Assembly (NCBI RefSeq): GCF_000485795.1
Contig: NZ_AXZL01000076.1
Span: 831,895-895,894 of the forward strand
Reading direction: 5' to 3'
DNA from: Shewanella decolorationis S12
GTDB taxonomy: Bacteria; Pseudomonadota; Gammaproteobacteria; Enterobacterales; Shewanellaceae
DNA length: 64,000 bases
In this document: piece after piece, positions 18,913-28,249 of the stretch
Numbering within the stretch: the stretch's first letter is position 1
How the letters are laid out: the number at the start of each line of letters is the position of its first letter
Translations under genes and position numbers: made by a program
Notes under the pieces: model-generated
The model's input: the letters and a program-made list of their open reading frames with translations, nothing else
Told to the model about the DNA's origin: nothing
The model's database searches: none

Positions 18913-18918
18913 AAGTTT

Positions 18919-19008
18919 GCGCTAGCAAGAACAATCAAGAAGCTCGTCGCATCGAGCCTGCCATATACATTACTCGCCCAACGATAGGTTTCTATCGTTG
19001 GGCTTTTT
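18919..19008 (+). ncRNA. Candidate small RNA (about 90 nt)
   Basis: Downstream of the promoter at 18884-18912 lies a short unit with a 5-bp hairpin GCTCG-TCGCAT-CGAGC (18942-18957), a single-stranded A/U-rich linker and a perfect 12-bp terminator stem. The stem is GCCCAACGATAG, loop GTTT, CTATCGTTGGGC (18976-19003), followed by five T. No ORF or ribosome binding site fits inside. The layout is that of an Hfq-type small RNA with a 3' intrinsic terminator. I do not recognise it as a named RNA. An rsd leader is less likely because the terminator would block readthrough. Confidence 0.55.
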
Positions 19009-19080
19009 ATTTCCGCATTTTTTTATACAAAACAGCTGGTTTGTCCATCTATCTATTCTCGCAAATCCCGATAAAAAGGG

Positions 19081-19110
19081 TTGATCGAATAGCTATTTCT
19101 CCCCTACATT
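19081..19110 (+). promoter_or_regulatory. Predicted rsd promoter
   Basis: TTGATC (19081-19086) and TACATT (19105-19110) have an 18-bp spacer and would start transcription about 30 nt before the rsd ATG. It lies after the orphan terminator, which supports rsd being transcribed separately. Confidence 0.45.
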
Positions 19111-19144
19111 AGAGTCATGTCCTAGCACTAAAATGGAATGCATC

Positions 19145-19633
19145 ATGCTGAGAGAACTCGAAAAAGCAGAACAAAAGTGGGGCGGTTCAAATAAGCTTAT
19201 AGATCAATGGCTAGAAAATCGTCGTAAACTTCTTGTGCATTACTGCCAAATTGCAGGGCTTCCTCCTTACACGAATGCTGAAAAATCTCTTCCTTCATTT
19301 GACCACGTAAAATCCTTCTGCGACCTATTAGTGGATTACGTCTCCGAAGGCCATTTTGAGGTTTACGATCAAGTGATTAATGCCTGTGAAAAATTTGGAG
19401 CATCTTGTAAAGCGACAATTCAACAGGTATTACCTCAAATTACCCCGACAACCCATGCGGCATTAGACTTTAATGATAAGTACGCCGAAGCGCTGGATGA
19501 CCAAGTGTTATACCAGCTCGATAAGGATCTCTCCGAACTGGCCCACACCATGGAAACCCGTTTCGAGTTAGAAGATAAACTGCTTGAGGTATTACATAGC
19601 AAATATTCTGAGCATGCAGCCCAACAAGCGTAA
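19145..19633 (+). CDS. rsd: Anti-sigma-70 factor Rsd
   Basis: This 162-residue helical protein of the Rsd/AlgQ family binds sigma-70 region 4 and, in E. coli, helps shift RNA polymerase toward stress sigma factors in stationary phase. Family hallmarks seen are GSNKLIDQWLENRRKLLVHY near the N-terminus, LVDYVSEGHFEVYD in the middle and ETRFELEDKLLEVL near the end. The frame is open from 19133, but ATG 19145 has GGAA six bases upstream and aligns with the E. coli MLNQL start, so I chose it. It lies divergently from hemE, with a candidate small RNA between them. Confidence 0.92.
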   Translation: MLRELEKAEQKWGGSNKLIDQWLENRRKLLVHYCQIAGLPPYTNAEKSLPSFDHVKSFCDLLVDYVSEGHFEVYDQVINACEKFGASCKATIQQVLPQITPTTHAALDFNDKYAEALDDQVLYQLDKDLSELAHTMETRFELEDKLLEVLHSKYSEHAAQQA

Positions 19634-19774
19634 TTCATGCGAACAGTTATCCGCAGCGATTCGCGCCATTGCTAGTCGAAGACAAACTGGGAGATAAGCC
19701 GCAATCCATGTAATGGCGTTTTAAGATTGGTAGCGACCTCTTAACCAAACGCTTAGCTTAGCAATAGCATCCAC

Positions 19775-19804
19775 AAAAAAAGCCAGCTTTCGCTGGCTTT
19801 TTCA
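19775..19804. terminator. Bidirectional terminator between rsd and acnB
   Basis: The stem AAAAAGCCAGC / GCTGGCTTTTT with a TTTC loop lies between the convergent rsd and acnB genes and has T-runs on both strands. Confidence 0.9.
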
Positions 19805-19820
19805 TTATCATATCAATCGA

Positions 19821-22418
19821 TTATACAGCTGATTGAAAGATCACTTGTGATGCTTTCTTAGTGTAAGAATCGATTTGATCGAAGTTCAAGTAACGGTAAG
19901 TGTCAGCTGCAGTTGCATCTAACTCTTTCGCGTATTCTTGGTATTCTTCAACCGTAGGCAGACGACCTAACAGTGCTGCCACTGCCGCTAATTCCGCAGA
20001 CGCTAAGTATACGTTTGCACCTGTACCTAAACGGTTCGGGAAGTTACGGGTAGAAGTCGATACTACAGTTGCACCTTCAGCCACACGTGCTTGGTTACCC
20101 ATACACAGTGAACAGCCTGGGATCTCGATACGCGCACCAACGCGACCAAAAATACCGTAGTAGCCTTCCTCGGTCAGTTGGTCTTTGTCCATCTTAGTCG
20201 GTGGTGCAATCCAAAGACGTGTTGGCAGCGTCTTAGCGAACTTGTCTAACATCTTACCGGTCGCACGGAAGTGACCGATGTTAGTCATACAAGAACCCAC
20301 GAACACTTCGTCAATCTTAGTTTGCGCAACAGATGACAGTAATACAGCATCATCAGGATCGTTAGGCGCACACAGGATTGGCTCTTTGATCTCGTTCAGA
20401 TCGATTTCGATCACTGCTGCGTACTCAGCATCCTTGTCAGCACTCATCAGCTCAGGATTCGCTAACCACTCTTCCATGCCTTTGATACGACGCTCTATCG
20501 TGCGACGGTCACCGTAACCTTCAGCGATCATCCACTTCAGCATAGTGATGTTAGAGTTCAGGTACTCGATGATTGGCTCTTTGTCTAACTTGATAGTACA
20601 ACCCGCTGCAGAGCGTTCTGCTGAGGCGTCAGACAGTTCAAATGCCTGTTCTACTTTCAGGGTTTCTAAGCCTTCGATTTCCAGTACGCGACCAGAGAAG
20701 ATGTTGATCTTACCTTTCTTCTCAACAGTCAGCAGACCCATTTCAATCGCTTTTAATGGGATAGCATGTACTAGATCACGTAGGGTGATACCAGGTTGCA
20801 TCTTGCCCTTGAAGCGCACTAATACAGATTCTGGCATGTCCAGAGGCATCACACCGGTCGCAGCAGCGAAGGCAACAAGACCAGAACCCGCAGGGAATGA
20901 AATACCGATTGGGAAACGCGTATGTGAGTCACCACCAGTACCTACTGTGTCTGGTAATAACATACGGTTTAACCAAGAGTGGATAACGCCGTCACCTGGG
21001 CGCAGAGACACACCGCCACGGTTCATGATGAAATCTGGCAGCGTGTGGTGAGTGTTAACGTCAACTGGTTTTGGATAAGCGGCAGTGTGGCAGAATGACT
21101 GCATAGTCAAATCGGCACTGAAGCCTAAACAGGCTAAGTCTTTCAGCTCGTCACGGGTCATAGGACCGGTAGTGTCCTGTGAACCTACAGAAGTCATCTT
21201 AGGCTCACAGTATTGACCTGGACGTACGCCAGCAACACCACAGGCTTTACCGACCATCTTCTGTGCAAGGGTATAACCTTTGCCATTATCAGCGATGTCC
21301 TGTGGACGTACGAATACGTCAGACGCTGGTAAACCTAATACCGCACGTGCTTTGTCAGTTAAACCACGACCGATGATCAGTGGAATACGACCACCTGCAC
21401 GCACTTCGTCTAACAGTACGTCGGTTTTCAGGCTGAACTCAGAAATCACTTCATCTGAGCCATGACGCTTTACAACACCAGCGTATGGGTAAATGTCGAT
21501 CACATCGCCCATTTCCATTTTGCTGACGTCGAGTTCGATTGGTAGTGCGCCCGCATCTTCCATAGTGTTGAAGAAAATCGGCGCAATTTTGCCACCTAAG
21601 CAGAAACCACCAGCACGTTTGTTAGGTACGAATGGGATATCATCGCCCATGAACCACAGTACTGAGTTAGTCGCAGATTTACGTGATGAACCAGTACCTA
21701 CAACGTCACCCACGTAAACTAATGGGAAACCTTTGGTTTTCAGTTCTTCTAATTTCTTGATTGGACCTACGCTGCCAGGTACATCTGGCTCGATACCATC
21801 ACGTGCGTTTTTCAGCATAGCTAAGGCGTGCAATGGGATATCTGGACGTGACCAAGCATCGGGTGCTGGTGACAGGTCGTCGGTGTTGGTTTCACCAGAG
21901 ACTTTGAATACGGTCAGGGTGACTTTGTCCGCTAATTTTGGACGGCTTAAGTACCAGTCTGCATTTGCCCACGCTTCAACCACTTGTTTAGCATAGACGT
22001 TACCGGCTTCCATTTTCTCAACCACATCGTGGAAAGAGTCAAACATCAGCAAAGTGTGAGATAAGGCTTTAGCAGCTAAAGGCGCCAGAGCGGGGTTATC
22101 TAACTGAGCGATCAGCGGCTCGATGTTATAGCCACCTTGCATAGTGCCTAATAACTCAGTCGCACGTTCGGCAGATAGTATGGGTGAAGTTGCAGTGCCT
22201 TTAGCAACCGCATCTAAGAACGCGGCTTTTACATAGGCGGCTTCGTCAACACCGGGGGGAATTCGATTTTCGAGCAGGTCAAGAATAACAGCTTCTTCAC
22301 CAGCGGGGGGATTTTGAACCAATTTAACCAGTTCAGCCACTTGATGTGCATCTAATGGCTTAGGGACTACGCCCTCTGCAGCACGTTCTGCGACGTGTTT
22401 ACGATATGCTTCTAGCAC
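19821..22418 (-). CDS. acnB: Aconitate hydratase B
   Basis: AcnB interconverts citrate and isocitrate and, in its 2-methylisocitrate dehydratase role, serves propionate metabolism. An N-terminal HEAT-like region is followed by the swivel domain and the catalytic domains. The [4Fe-4S] Cys ligands are visible in [13 protein letters not shown] and in [12 protein letters not shown]. The frame is open 25 codons further upstream, but GTG 22418 has AGAGGA upstream, begins the conserved [16 protein letters not shown] start and yields 865 residues, the E. coli length. A candidate CRP site overlaps its promoter. Confidence 0.96.
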   Translation of the reverse strand: MLEAYRKHVAERAAEGVVPKPLDAHQVAELVKLVQNPPAGEEAVILDLLENRIPPGVDEAAYVKAAFLDAVAKGTATSPILSAERATELLGTMQGGYNIEPLIAQLDNPALAPLAAKALSHTLLMFDSFHDVVEKMEAGNVYAKQVVEAWANADWYLSRPKLADKVTLTVFKVSGETNTDDLSPAPDAWSRPDIPLHALAMLKNARDGIEPDVPGSVGPIKKLEELKTKGFPLVYVGDVVGTGSSRKSATNSVLWFMGDDIPFVPNKRAGGFCLGGKIAPIFFNTMEDAGALPIELDVSKMEMGDVIDIYPYAGVVKRHGSDEVISEFSLKTDVLLDEVRAGGRIPLIIGRGLTDKARAVLGLPASDVFVRPQDIADNGKGYTLAQKMVGKACGVAGVRPGQYCEPKMTSVGSQDTTGPMTRDELKDLACLGFSADLTMQSFCHTAAYPKPVDVNTHHTLPDFIMNRGGVSLRPGDGVIHSWLNRMLLPDTVGTGGDSHTRFPIGISFPAGSGLVAFAAATGVMPLDMPESVLVRFKGKMQPGITLRDLVHAIPLKAIEMGLLTVEKKGKINIFSGRVLEIEGLETLKVEQAFELSDASAERSAAGCTIKLDKEPIIEYLNSNITMLKWMIAEGYGDRRTIERRIKGMEEWLANPELMSADKDAEYAAVIEIDLNEIKEPILCAPNDPDDAVLLSSVAQTKIDEVFVGSCMTNIGHFRATGKMLDKFAKTLPTRLWIAPPTKMDKDQLTEEGYYGIFGRVGARIEIPGCSLCMGNQARVAEGATVVSTSTRNFPNRLGTGANVYLASAELAAVAALLGRLPTVEEYQEYAKELDATAADTYRYLNFDQIDSYTKKASQVIFQSAV

Positions 22419-22517
22419 GGCAACATTCCTCTTTGTTTGGCGCTCTAACAACGAAACTGCACGTCTTCTCAATTGAAGCTGACAGTCCGACATGATCGAC
22501 CCGTATTTCCGGCCAGC

Positions 22518-22556
22518 AGTATACTACAGCTTTGCAAAAGTATGAATCAGGTCACA
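22518..22556 (-). promoter_or_regulatory. acnB promoter with candidate CRP site
   Basis: On the minus strand TTCATA (22541-22546) and TATACT (22518-22523) are 17 bp apart, about 90 nt before the GTG start. TGTGA-CCTGAT-TCATA (22541-22556) matches the CRP consensus TGTGA-N6-TCACA at 9 of 10 positions and covers the -35. The E. coli acnB promoter is CRP-activated, which makes this plausible. Confidence 0.45.
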
Positions 22557-22839
22557 CTCGGCAAAAGACGAAATAAGGGCTAAATCCGGAGGTGCAACTC
22601 AACTTACGGCAACAATAAAACAATGGAAATTAGACAATAGTTTGAAAACAGATAAAAAACCATAATTGACAAATAGTTAACATACGTTCATCAATTTAAA
22701 ATCGAACGATTATTTTTTTGGACATCAATTCCTTTCCACCAAAAATATTTCTCAACTTTGTGTGTTTAGGCTTTGAAGATGACGGGCTTAAACTTACACT
22801 CAAGCTCGAATGACCCATTTCCCATCCCTTGGAGTAGTA
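22557..22839. other. Intergenic region, no gene seen
   Basis: This is the divergent region between acnB and the HAD phosphatase gene. It is AT-rich with a TTGACA at 22666-22671, for which I could not find a well-placed -10. No ORF or RNA gene is evident. Confidence 0.45.
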
Positions 22840-23496
22840 ATGACATCCCTTAGTATTCAAGCTGTTATCTTTGATATGGATGGTGTGTTAATCGATTCAG
22901 AACCCCTTTGGCAACGGGTTGAGTATGAAGTCTTATCGGCACTTGGCGTGCCCGTCACTATCGAAACGATTCAACAAACCACAGGTTTACGTATCGACCA
23001 ATGTGTCGACTATTGGTATCACAAAGCACCTTGGGCCGATTACGACAATGCCAAGGTCAGCACCGCCATCGTCGATAAAGTCGCAGAGGAAATCCTGCGA
23101 ACGGGCGAAGCCATGCAAGGCGTTCAACAAGCCATTGATTACTGCCAAGCTAAAGGCTTAAAGATAGGCCTAGCCACCTCTTCTTTTTACACCATTATCG
23201 AAGCCGTACTCAGTAAACTCGGCCTAAGCGATAAGTTTATGGCGGTACAATCCGCCGAAGGTCTCACCTATGGCAAACCCCATCCCGAGGTGTACTTAAA
23301 TTGCGCCGCCGCGTTAGGAGTCGACCCGCGTTATTGCCTCGCGATTGAAGACTCTTTCAATGGTCTTATCGCCGCCCGCGCTGCCAATATGCAGACCGTC
23401 GCCATTCCCGCACCGGAGCAACGCGGGCAGGCCAAATGGGTTGTCGCCCATCACCAAGCCGACAGCTTGTTAGATTTACCGGCTATCTTGGGCTAA
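22840..23496 (+). CDS. hxpB: HAD hexitol/sugar phosphatase, HxpB (YniC)-like
   Basis: This 218-residue HAD phosphatase has motif I FDMDGVLIDSEPLW (nucleophile and acid Asp), motif II LATSS, motif III Lys in YGKPHPEVY and motif IV IEDSFNG. The cap region GLRIDQCVDYWY and the whole layout match E. coli YniC/HxpB, which dephosphorylates hexitol and 2-deoxyglucose phosphates. The frame is open from 22810, but ATG 22840 is preceded by TTGGAG at five bases and is the better start. It is a single gene closed by a terminator. Confidence 0.85.
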   Translation: MTSLSIQAVIFDMDGVLIDSEPLWQRVEYEVLSALGVPVTIETIQQTTGLRIDQCVDYWYHKAPWADYDNAKVSTAIVDKVAEEILRTGEAMQGVQQAIDYCQAKGLKIGLATSSFYTIIEAVLSKLGLSDKFMAVQSAEGLTYGKPHPEVYLNCAAALGVDPRYCLAIEDSFNGLIAARAANMQTVAIPAPEQRGQAKWVVAHHQADSLLDLPAILG

Positions 23497-23520
23497 TCAC
23501 AGCAACAATTGACGCAAATA

Positions 23521-23548
23521 AAAAAGCCAGACATCCGTCTGGCTTTTT
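23521..23548. terminator. Bidirectional intrinsic terminator
   Basis: A perfect 12-bp stem AAAAAGCCAGAC / GTCTGGCTTTTT with an ATCC loop lies between convergent genes. Confidence 0.92.
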
Positions 23549-23565
23549 CATTTTCATCCTATGGA

Positions 23566-25608
23566 TTACCAGATTTTTACGCGCTCTTCTGGTTTTAAGT
23601 ACATCTTATCGCTCTCTTTCAGCTCAAAAGCTTTGTAGAAAGCTTCAATATTGCGCGGTGTCCCCATCGCGCGGTAATGGCTGGGTGAATGAGGGTCAGT
23701 CAACAGACGACGACCTAACTCTTCATCACGGTAATTACGACGCCATACCTGTGACCAACCGACGAAGAAACGCTGCTCGCCCGTTAAGCCATCGAGCACG
23801 GGAGCAGGTTTACCGTTTAAGCTCATCATATAGGCGCGAGCAGCTACTGTTAACCCACCTAAGTCACCGATGTTTTCGCCTAAGGTTAAATCACCGTTCA
23901 CAAACTTACCGGGCAACGCTTCATAGCCAGAATACTGCGCCGACAGTTGCTTACCGCGTTTTTGGAACTCTTCACGGTCTTTATCAGACCACCAATCACG
24001 CAGGTTGCCGTCGCCATCGTACTTAGCACCTTGGTCGTCGAAACCATGGCTGATTTCGTGGCCAATTACCGCACCGATACCACCGTAGTTAACCGCATCA
24101 TCGGCTTCCATATTGAAGAATGGCGGTTGCAGAATCGCCGCAGGGAATACGATTTCATTGCCAACAGGGCTGTAATAAGCGTTCACCGTTTGTGGTGTCA
24201 TATGCCACTCGGTACGATCGATTGGCTTACCTAACTTGTTGATCATGTCTTGATATTCGAAGTTGGCATAACGCATATAGTTACCCACCAGCTCATCAGG
24301 CTTGATCTCTAACGCTGTGTAGTCTTTCCACTTGTCTGGATAACCAATCTTGTAGGTAAACTTAGACAGTTTTTCTTGAGCCGCGACTTTCGTTTCAGGC
24401 GTCATCCACTCGAGTTCGTTGATGCTGACTTCAAAAGCTTTGATCAAGTTTTTGATCATGGTTTCCATGCGGGCTTTTGCTTCTGGTTTGAAATATTGCT
24501 TAACGTACTCCTCACCGACTAACTCACCAATCACTTGGTCGGCGCCATCTACCGCCTTTTTCCAACGTGGTTGTTGTTCTTCAATACCCATTAAGGTTTT
24601 GCCTTTAAAGGCAAAGTTAAGGTCAACGAAGTTTTTGCTTAACAGCTCAGCATAGCTATCCACTAAGTGGAACGTTAAGTAATCCTGCCAAGCTGAAACG
24701 GGGAAGGCATCAAAATTAGCGCCTAACTTTTCTAAGTATGATGGCTGACGCACGATGACTTCAGTCACTTTATCGCCAAGGCCCGCACTGGTCGCAAAGG
24801 CATTGATATCAAACTTGCCAGTGAGTTTTTGCAGCTCGGCACGGCTCAGTTTGTTGTAAGACTTGTTAGCATCGCGAGATTCAACGCGGCTCCACTGGCT
24901 CTTAGCGATCATCATCTCGATGTCGGCTACGTTTTTCGCGGCACGTTTTGCATTTTTATAGCCTGCTTCAGTCAGAATATCAGTCACATATTTCGCCATT
25001 GCTTGGCGATTAGCGACAAACTTAGCGTCATCTTTTAAGTAGTAATCGCGGTCTGGCAAGGTTAAGCCCGACTGGCTTAAATACACTGCATATTGGGTAG
25101 AATTTTTCGCGTCGTTATTGACGTAAAAACCAAAGGGAATGCCTGAGCCGCTGGTCAGTAATTTACCCATCACAGCGGGTAATTCGCCGTGGGTTTTCAC
25201 CGCCGCGATATCCGCCATCAAAGGATTGAGCGGCGTCACACCTAAGGTTTCGAGCAAATCGGTATTCATAAAGCTGGCGTTAAAGTCACCGATTTTTTGA
25301 TTATTAGAGCCAGGAGCAGCATCTTTTTGCGCTGCGGCGGCATCGATGATTTTTTTCAACGCATCTTGGCTTTGATCGTACAGCACAGAGAATGCACCGT
25401 AGTTAGACTTGTCGGCAGGGATAGGCGTATTCGCTAACCATTTACCGTTCACGCTGTAATAAAAATCGTCTTGATGGCGAACTGAGGCATCAAAGTTTTG
25501 TAATTCAATGCCAGAAACCGCGGCGACTTCAGTTTTAGGCTCGCTGCTGCAAGCGGCTAAACCTAGGCTCAGGGCAATCCCCAGCGCCAGTGTGCTAATC
25601 TTCTTCAT
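23566..25608 (-). CDS. M13-family (neprilysin/PepO-like) metallopeptidase lipoprotein
   Basis: The 680-residue protein has a lipoprotein signal with LAAC at the lipobox, then the large helical N-terminal region of M13 enzymes. The zinc site is HEISH at residues 517-521, with the third ligand Glu578 in GENIGDLGGL. The C-terminus KPEERVKIW resembles the conserved CRVW end of the family but without the Cys. M13 enzymes are oligopeptidases that cut small peptides, so a periplasmic or surface peptide-processing role is likely. It is a single gene convergent with hxpB. Confidence 0.92.
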   Translation of the reverse strand: MKKISTLALGIALSLGLAACSSEPKTEVAAVSGIELQNFDASVRHQDDFYYSVNGKWLANTPIPADKSNYGAFSVLYDQSQDALKKIIDAAAAQKDAAPGSNNQKIGDFNASFMNTDLLETLGVTPLNPLMADIAAVKTHGELPAVMGKLLTSGSGIPFGFYVNNDAKNSTQYAVYLSQSGLTLPDRDYYLKDDAKFVANRQAMAKYVTDILTEAGYKNAKRAAKNVADIEMMIAKSQWSRVESRDANKSYNKLSRAELQKLTGKFDINAFATSAGLGDKVTEVIVRQPSYLEKLGANFDAFPVSAWQDYLTFHLVDSYAELLSKNFVDLNFAFKGKTLMGIEEQQPRWKKAVDGADQVIGELVGEEYVKQYFKPEAKARMETMIKNLIKAFEVSINELEWMTPETKVAAQEKLSKFTYKIGYPDKWKDYTALEIKPDELVGNYMRYANFEYQDMINKLGKPIDRTEWHMTPQTVNAYYSPVGNEIVFPAAILQPPFFNMEADDAVNYGGIGAVIGHEISHGFDDQGAKYDGDGNLRDWWSDKDREEFQKRGKQLSAQYSGYEALPGKFVNGDLTLGENIGDLGGLTVAARAYMMSLNGKPAPVLDGLTGEQRFFVGWSQVWRRNYRDEELGRRLLTDPHSPSHYRAMGTPRNIEAFYKAFELKESDKMYLKPEERVKIW

Positions 25609-25783
25609 TGTTTTCCCCAGCTTCCGTTGAGAGTGTTGTTATTTTTTCCTGCAAAACCTTAGCATTTTGCCTAGTTTGGCTGTAGCAAGATTTTGTAAAA
25701 GGTTATGACACTTAGTGATATTTGCGCAAACCAGTATAAACGCGATTTTTAGATTATGCGGGAATAGTGTTCAGCAGGAAAAA

Positions 25784-25813
25784 CGAAGGGCATAACCTTA
25801 GTTATGCCCTTCG
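25784..25813 (-). terminator. Intrinsic terminator of the patatin gene
   Basis: A 13-bp perfect stem (CGAAGGGCATAAC, loop CTTA, exact complement) is followed by a T-run on the minus strand. Confidence 0.9.
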
Positions 25814-25819
25814 ATCGAT

Positions 25820-28039
25820 TTAGAAGGCTTTACCGACAAATAAATACAAGGATTTATCACCCATATCTGTAATACCAAAGCCCAGTGCTGCCGGCCCCAT
25901 AGAAGTATCTGTACCTATGTAAAGGCTAGAAGCATAGATAAGGTCTGAGAGGGATACCTCTGAGCGTTCATACCATACATTTCCCGCCTCTAAACTTAGC
26001 CCTAAATAGAGTGGGTAATCTCTCATACCTAATAAGGCATCTCGGCCCAGATCATACTGATAGACAAAGGCGCCAAAGAGCTTATGCGCCCCTGTGAGCG
26101 AGTCCTTGTGATAACCAGAAAGGTTTAAGAAACCGCCCAAATCGGACAAGTGTAACGTATTAAGTCCGTCATTATTATTTGTCGCAAGCGACGCTTTACC
26201 CACAAAGGCATGATTGCCAACGCTGAGCGCGCCTTTCCAATCGGCTTCAACCTGAACACTAAATTCGTTTTTATTGTTATCAACGACATCGTCAAAATCT
26301 TCATTACGCACATACACATTTAAGGTGATGCGGTTACCCGAAGTCGGGAAACTAATACTGTCTAAGCTGTCATAACCAACCCTCAAGTAAGCACCGTAGG
26401 AGTTAAAATCAAAATCCTTCAGCAACCAGGCATCATTGACGATAACGCCTTTCTCCCCCACTAAACCAAATTCAATAAACCCTTGCAAGACATAGTTATA
26501 ACCAATTCCTAATTCAATAGTGTGGGTTTTCTTGTCAAAGACAAAAACACGGTTATTGTTATCGTAGAGATCCCAATTATGAACATCGAATTGATATCGG
26601 GCTCGACTATAAAACTCTTGATCTCTATCTAGCGGTTGATAAAACTCGGTTGCAAATAGCTTTTCGAACCCTAGCTTGACCTCATTACGCCACTCTCCAC
26701 CGTTAAAAGTTAGGTCAGTCATGGTGTAAGCCATATCAAAACTAATCGCCGAGTCGGAACTAAAATCATCTTCCCAATTAAACCCGAGTTGGAAATAATT
26801 CGGCCCCCAAGATTTAGCACGGGTGGTCACAGTAAGTACTCGACCTTCCTCACCTTCCACAAACTCAGCATCCACACGCTCAAATTTGTTTAAGGCATAA
26901 ATCCGTTTTAACGCATCGTTTAACTCATCCTTAGTCACGGCTTGGCCTGCCTCAAGGTTCAAGGTTTCCTTCAATAGGTTAAGGCTAACCTTAGACTGGT
27001 TATCGAATACGATTTCTTTAATGGGATGGGCCACATTTGCAATTAAAAGCTTACCCTTGGCCTTCTTAGCCTCGACATAGGCGGCATATTCTTCGGCACT
27101 GACACTCATGTTTTGCAATTTATCTAACTGCCCATTCGCAGCTTCTTTTCCTAGCGTTAGCGCCAAAGGCATGATGGTAAAATCTGTGGTACTTAAAGCA
27201 TCAATGGCGGGACGAATTAGTACGTCTTTATCGGTTAGTAATTGTTTTTGCTTTTCGGTACTGGCATTGGTCAAAAAATTTGATAACTGGTCGAGCACCG
27301 CTATCGTGCTATCGAGCTTATCTTTTTTTACCAAGGGTGAACCGATATCCACAGCAATGATGATATCCGCGCCCATGGCCTTAACCACATCCACGGGCAT
27401 GTTGTTGGCAATACCACCATCGACTAACAACTTGCCATCAATCTGAGTGGGTTGTAGTGCGCCGGGTACTGTTGCAGAGGCCTGCATGGCTTTGACTAAA
27501 CTGCCATGGTTAATCACAACGGGTAAACTAGTTTCTAAATCCGTCGCAACCGCACGATAGGGTATAGCTAAAGTATCAAAATCACCAAATTGTTGAACTA
27601 AATCAGTTGACTGGCGCAATAACTGCGACATAGTTTGCCCGCGTAACAAACCGCTCGGCGCCCTAACCTCACCCTCGGTATAACCGATATTAAGGGGAAT
27701 ATTGTAGCGATCACGTAACTGCTTATCTCGATAACTCAATACATTACGCGGGATGGTATCCGAATAGCCACTATCCCAATCGACCCCCATCATAATGGCT
27801 TCGACTTCACTAGCGCTGTAGCCCAAAGAATACATGCCAGCAACATAGGCACCTATGCTGGTGCCTGCGATGTAGTCCACGGGAATATGATGTTCCTCTA
27901 GAATTTTAAGCACGCCCACATGGGCAGCACCTTTAGCACCGCCACCGCTTAACACTAGCCCCACTTTTGGCCGTTCGGCCGCATACAAAGGAGTTAGCAA
28001 CACACATAAAATTAGAGTAGCTAGTATTTGGCGCATCAT
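25820..28039 (-). CDS. Patatin-like phospholipase with POTRA and outer-membrane barrel (type Vd)
   Basis: The 739-residue protein has a signal peptide (about residues 1-20) followed by a patatin domain. The oxyanion stretch SGGGAKGAAH is present, the nucleophile is Ser61 in GTSIG and the catalytic Asp207 lies in DGGIANN. A POTRA-like domain (about 325-410) precedes a C-terminal BamA-like beta-barrel ending in FVGKAF. This is the architecture of PlpD-type (type Vd) autotransporters, in which the barrel exports the lipase. It probably hydrolyses phospholipids. It is a single gene. Confidence 0.9.
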   Translation of the reverse strand: MMRQILATLILCVLLTPLYAAERPKVGLVLSGGGAKGAAHVGVLKILEEHHIPVDYIAGTSIGAYVAGMYSLGYSASEVEAIMMGVDWDSGYSDTIPRNVLSYRDKQLRDRYNIPLNIGYTEGEVRAPSGLLRGQTMSQLLRQSTDLVQQFGDFDTLAIPYRAVATDLETSLPVVINHGSLVKAMQASATVPGALQPTQIDGKLLVDGGIANNMPVDVVKAMGADIIIAVDIGSPLVKKDKLDSTIAVLDQLSNFLTNASTEKQKQLLTDKDVLIRPAIDALSTTDFTIMPLALTLGKEAANGQLDKLQNMSVSAEEYAAYVEAKKAKGKLLIANVAHPIKEIVFDNQSKVSLNLLKETLNLEAGQAVTKDELNDALKRIYALNKFERVDAEFVEGEEGRVLTVTTRAKSWGPNYFQLGFNWEDDFSSDSAISFDMAYTMTDLTFNGGEWRNEVKLGFEKLFATEFYQPLDRDQEFYSRARYQFDVHNWDLYDNNNRVFVFDKKTHTIELGIGYNYVLQGFIEFGLVGEKGVIVNDAWLLKDFDFNSYGAYLRVGYDSLDSISFPTSGNRITLNVYVRNEDFDDVVDNNKNEFSVQVEADWKGALSVGNHAFVGKASLATNNNDGLNTLHLSDLGGFLNLSGYHKDSLTGAHKLFGAFVYQYDLGRDALLGMRDYPLYLGLSLEAGNVWYERSEVSLSDLIYASSLYIGTDTSMGPAALGFGITDMGDKSLYLFVGKAF

Positions 28040-28249
28040 AATGAGTACTTTTTATGGGATCAAAATTTCGAGTTAATATTAACAAATTTATCTATTTAAC
28101 CGTCAGTCATATTTTATCTGAACCGATGAGTTAAGAATTAAACAACGCATTAATACTTAATTCGATATCAGGTAAATGCAACAAACCAAAAATGGCTGCG
28201 CAAACTTGCTTGCAAAATTATTGCGCTATTGAGGTGTTAGCATTCAGTA

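Noticed and set aside
20545-21051. 168-codon plus-strand ORF inside acnB
   Set aside because: It is antisense to a highly conserved gene and its composition is that of the complementary frame.
22419-22493. 25-codon N-terminal extension of AcnB
   Set aside because: GTG 22418 has a ribosome binding site and gives exactly the E. coli length. The extension lies downstream of the promoter but is not conserved.
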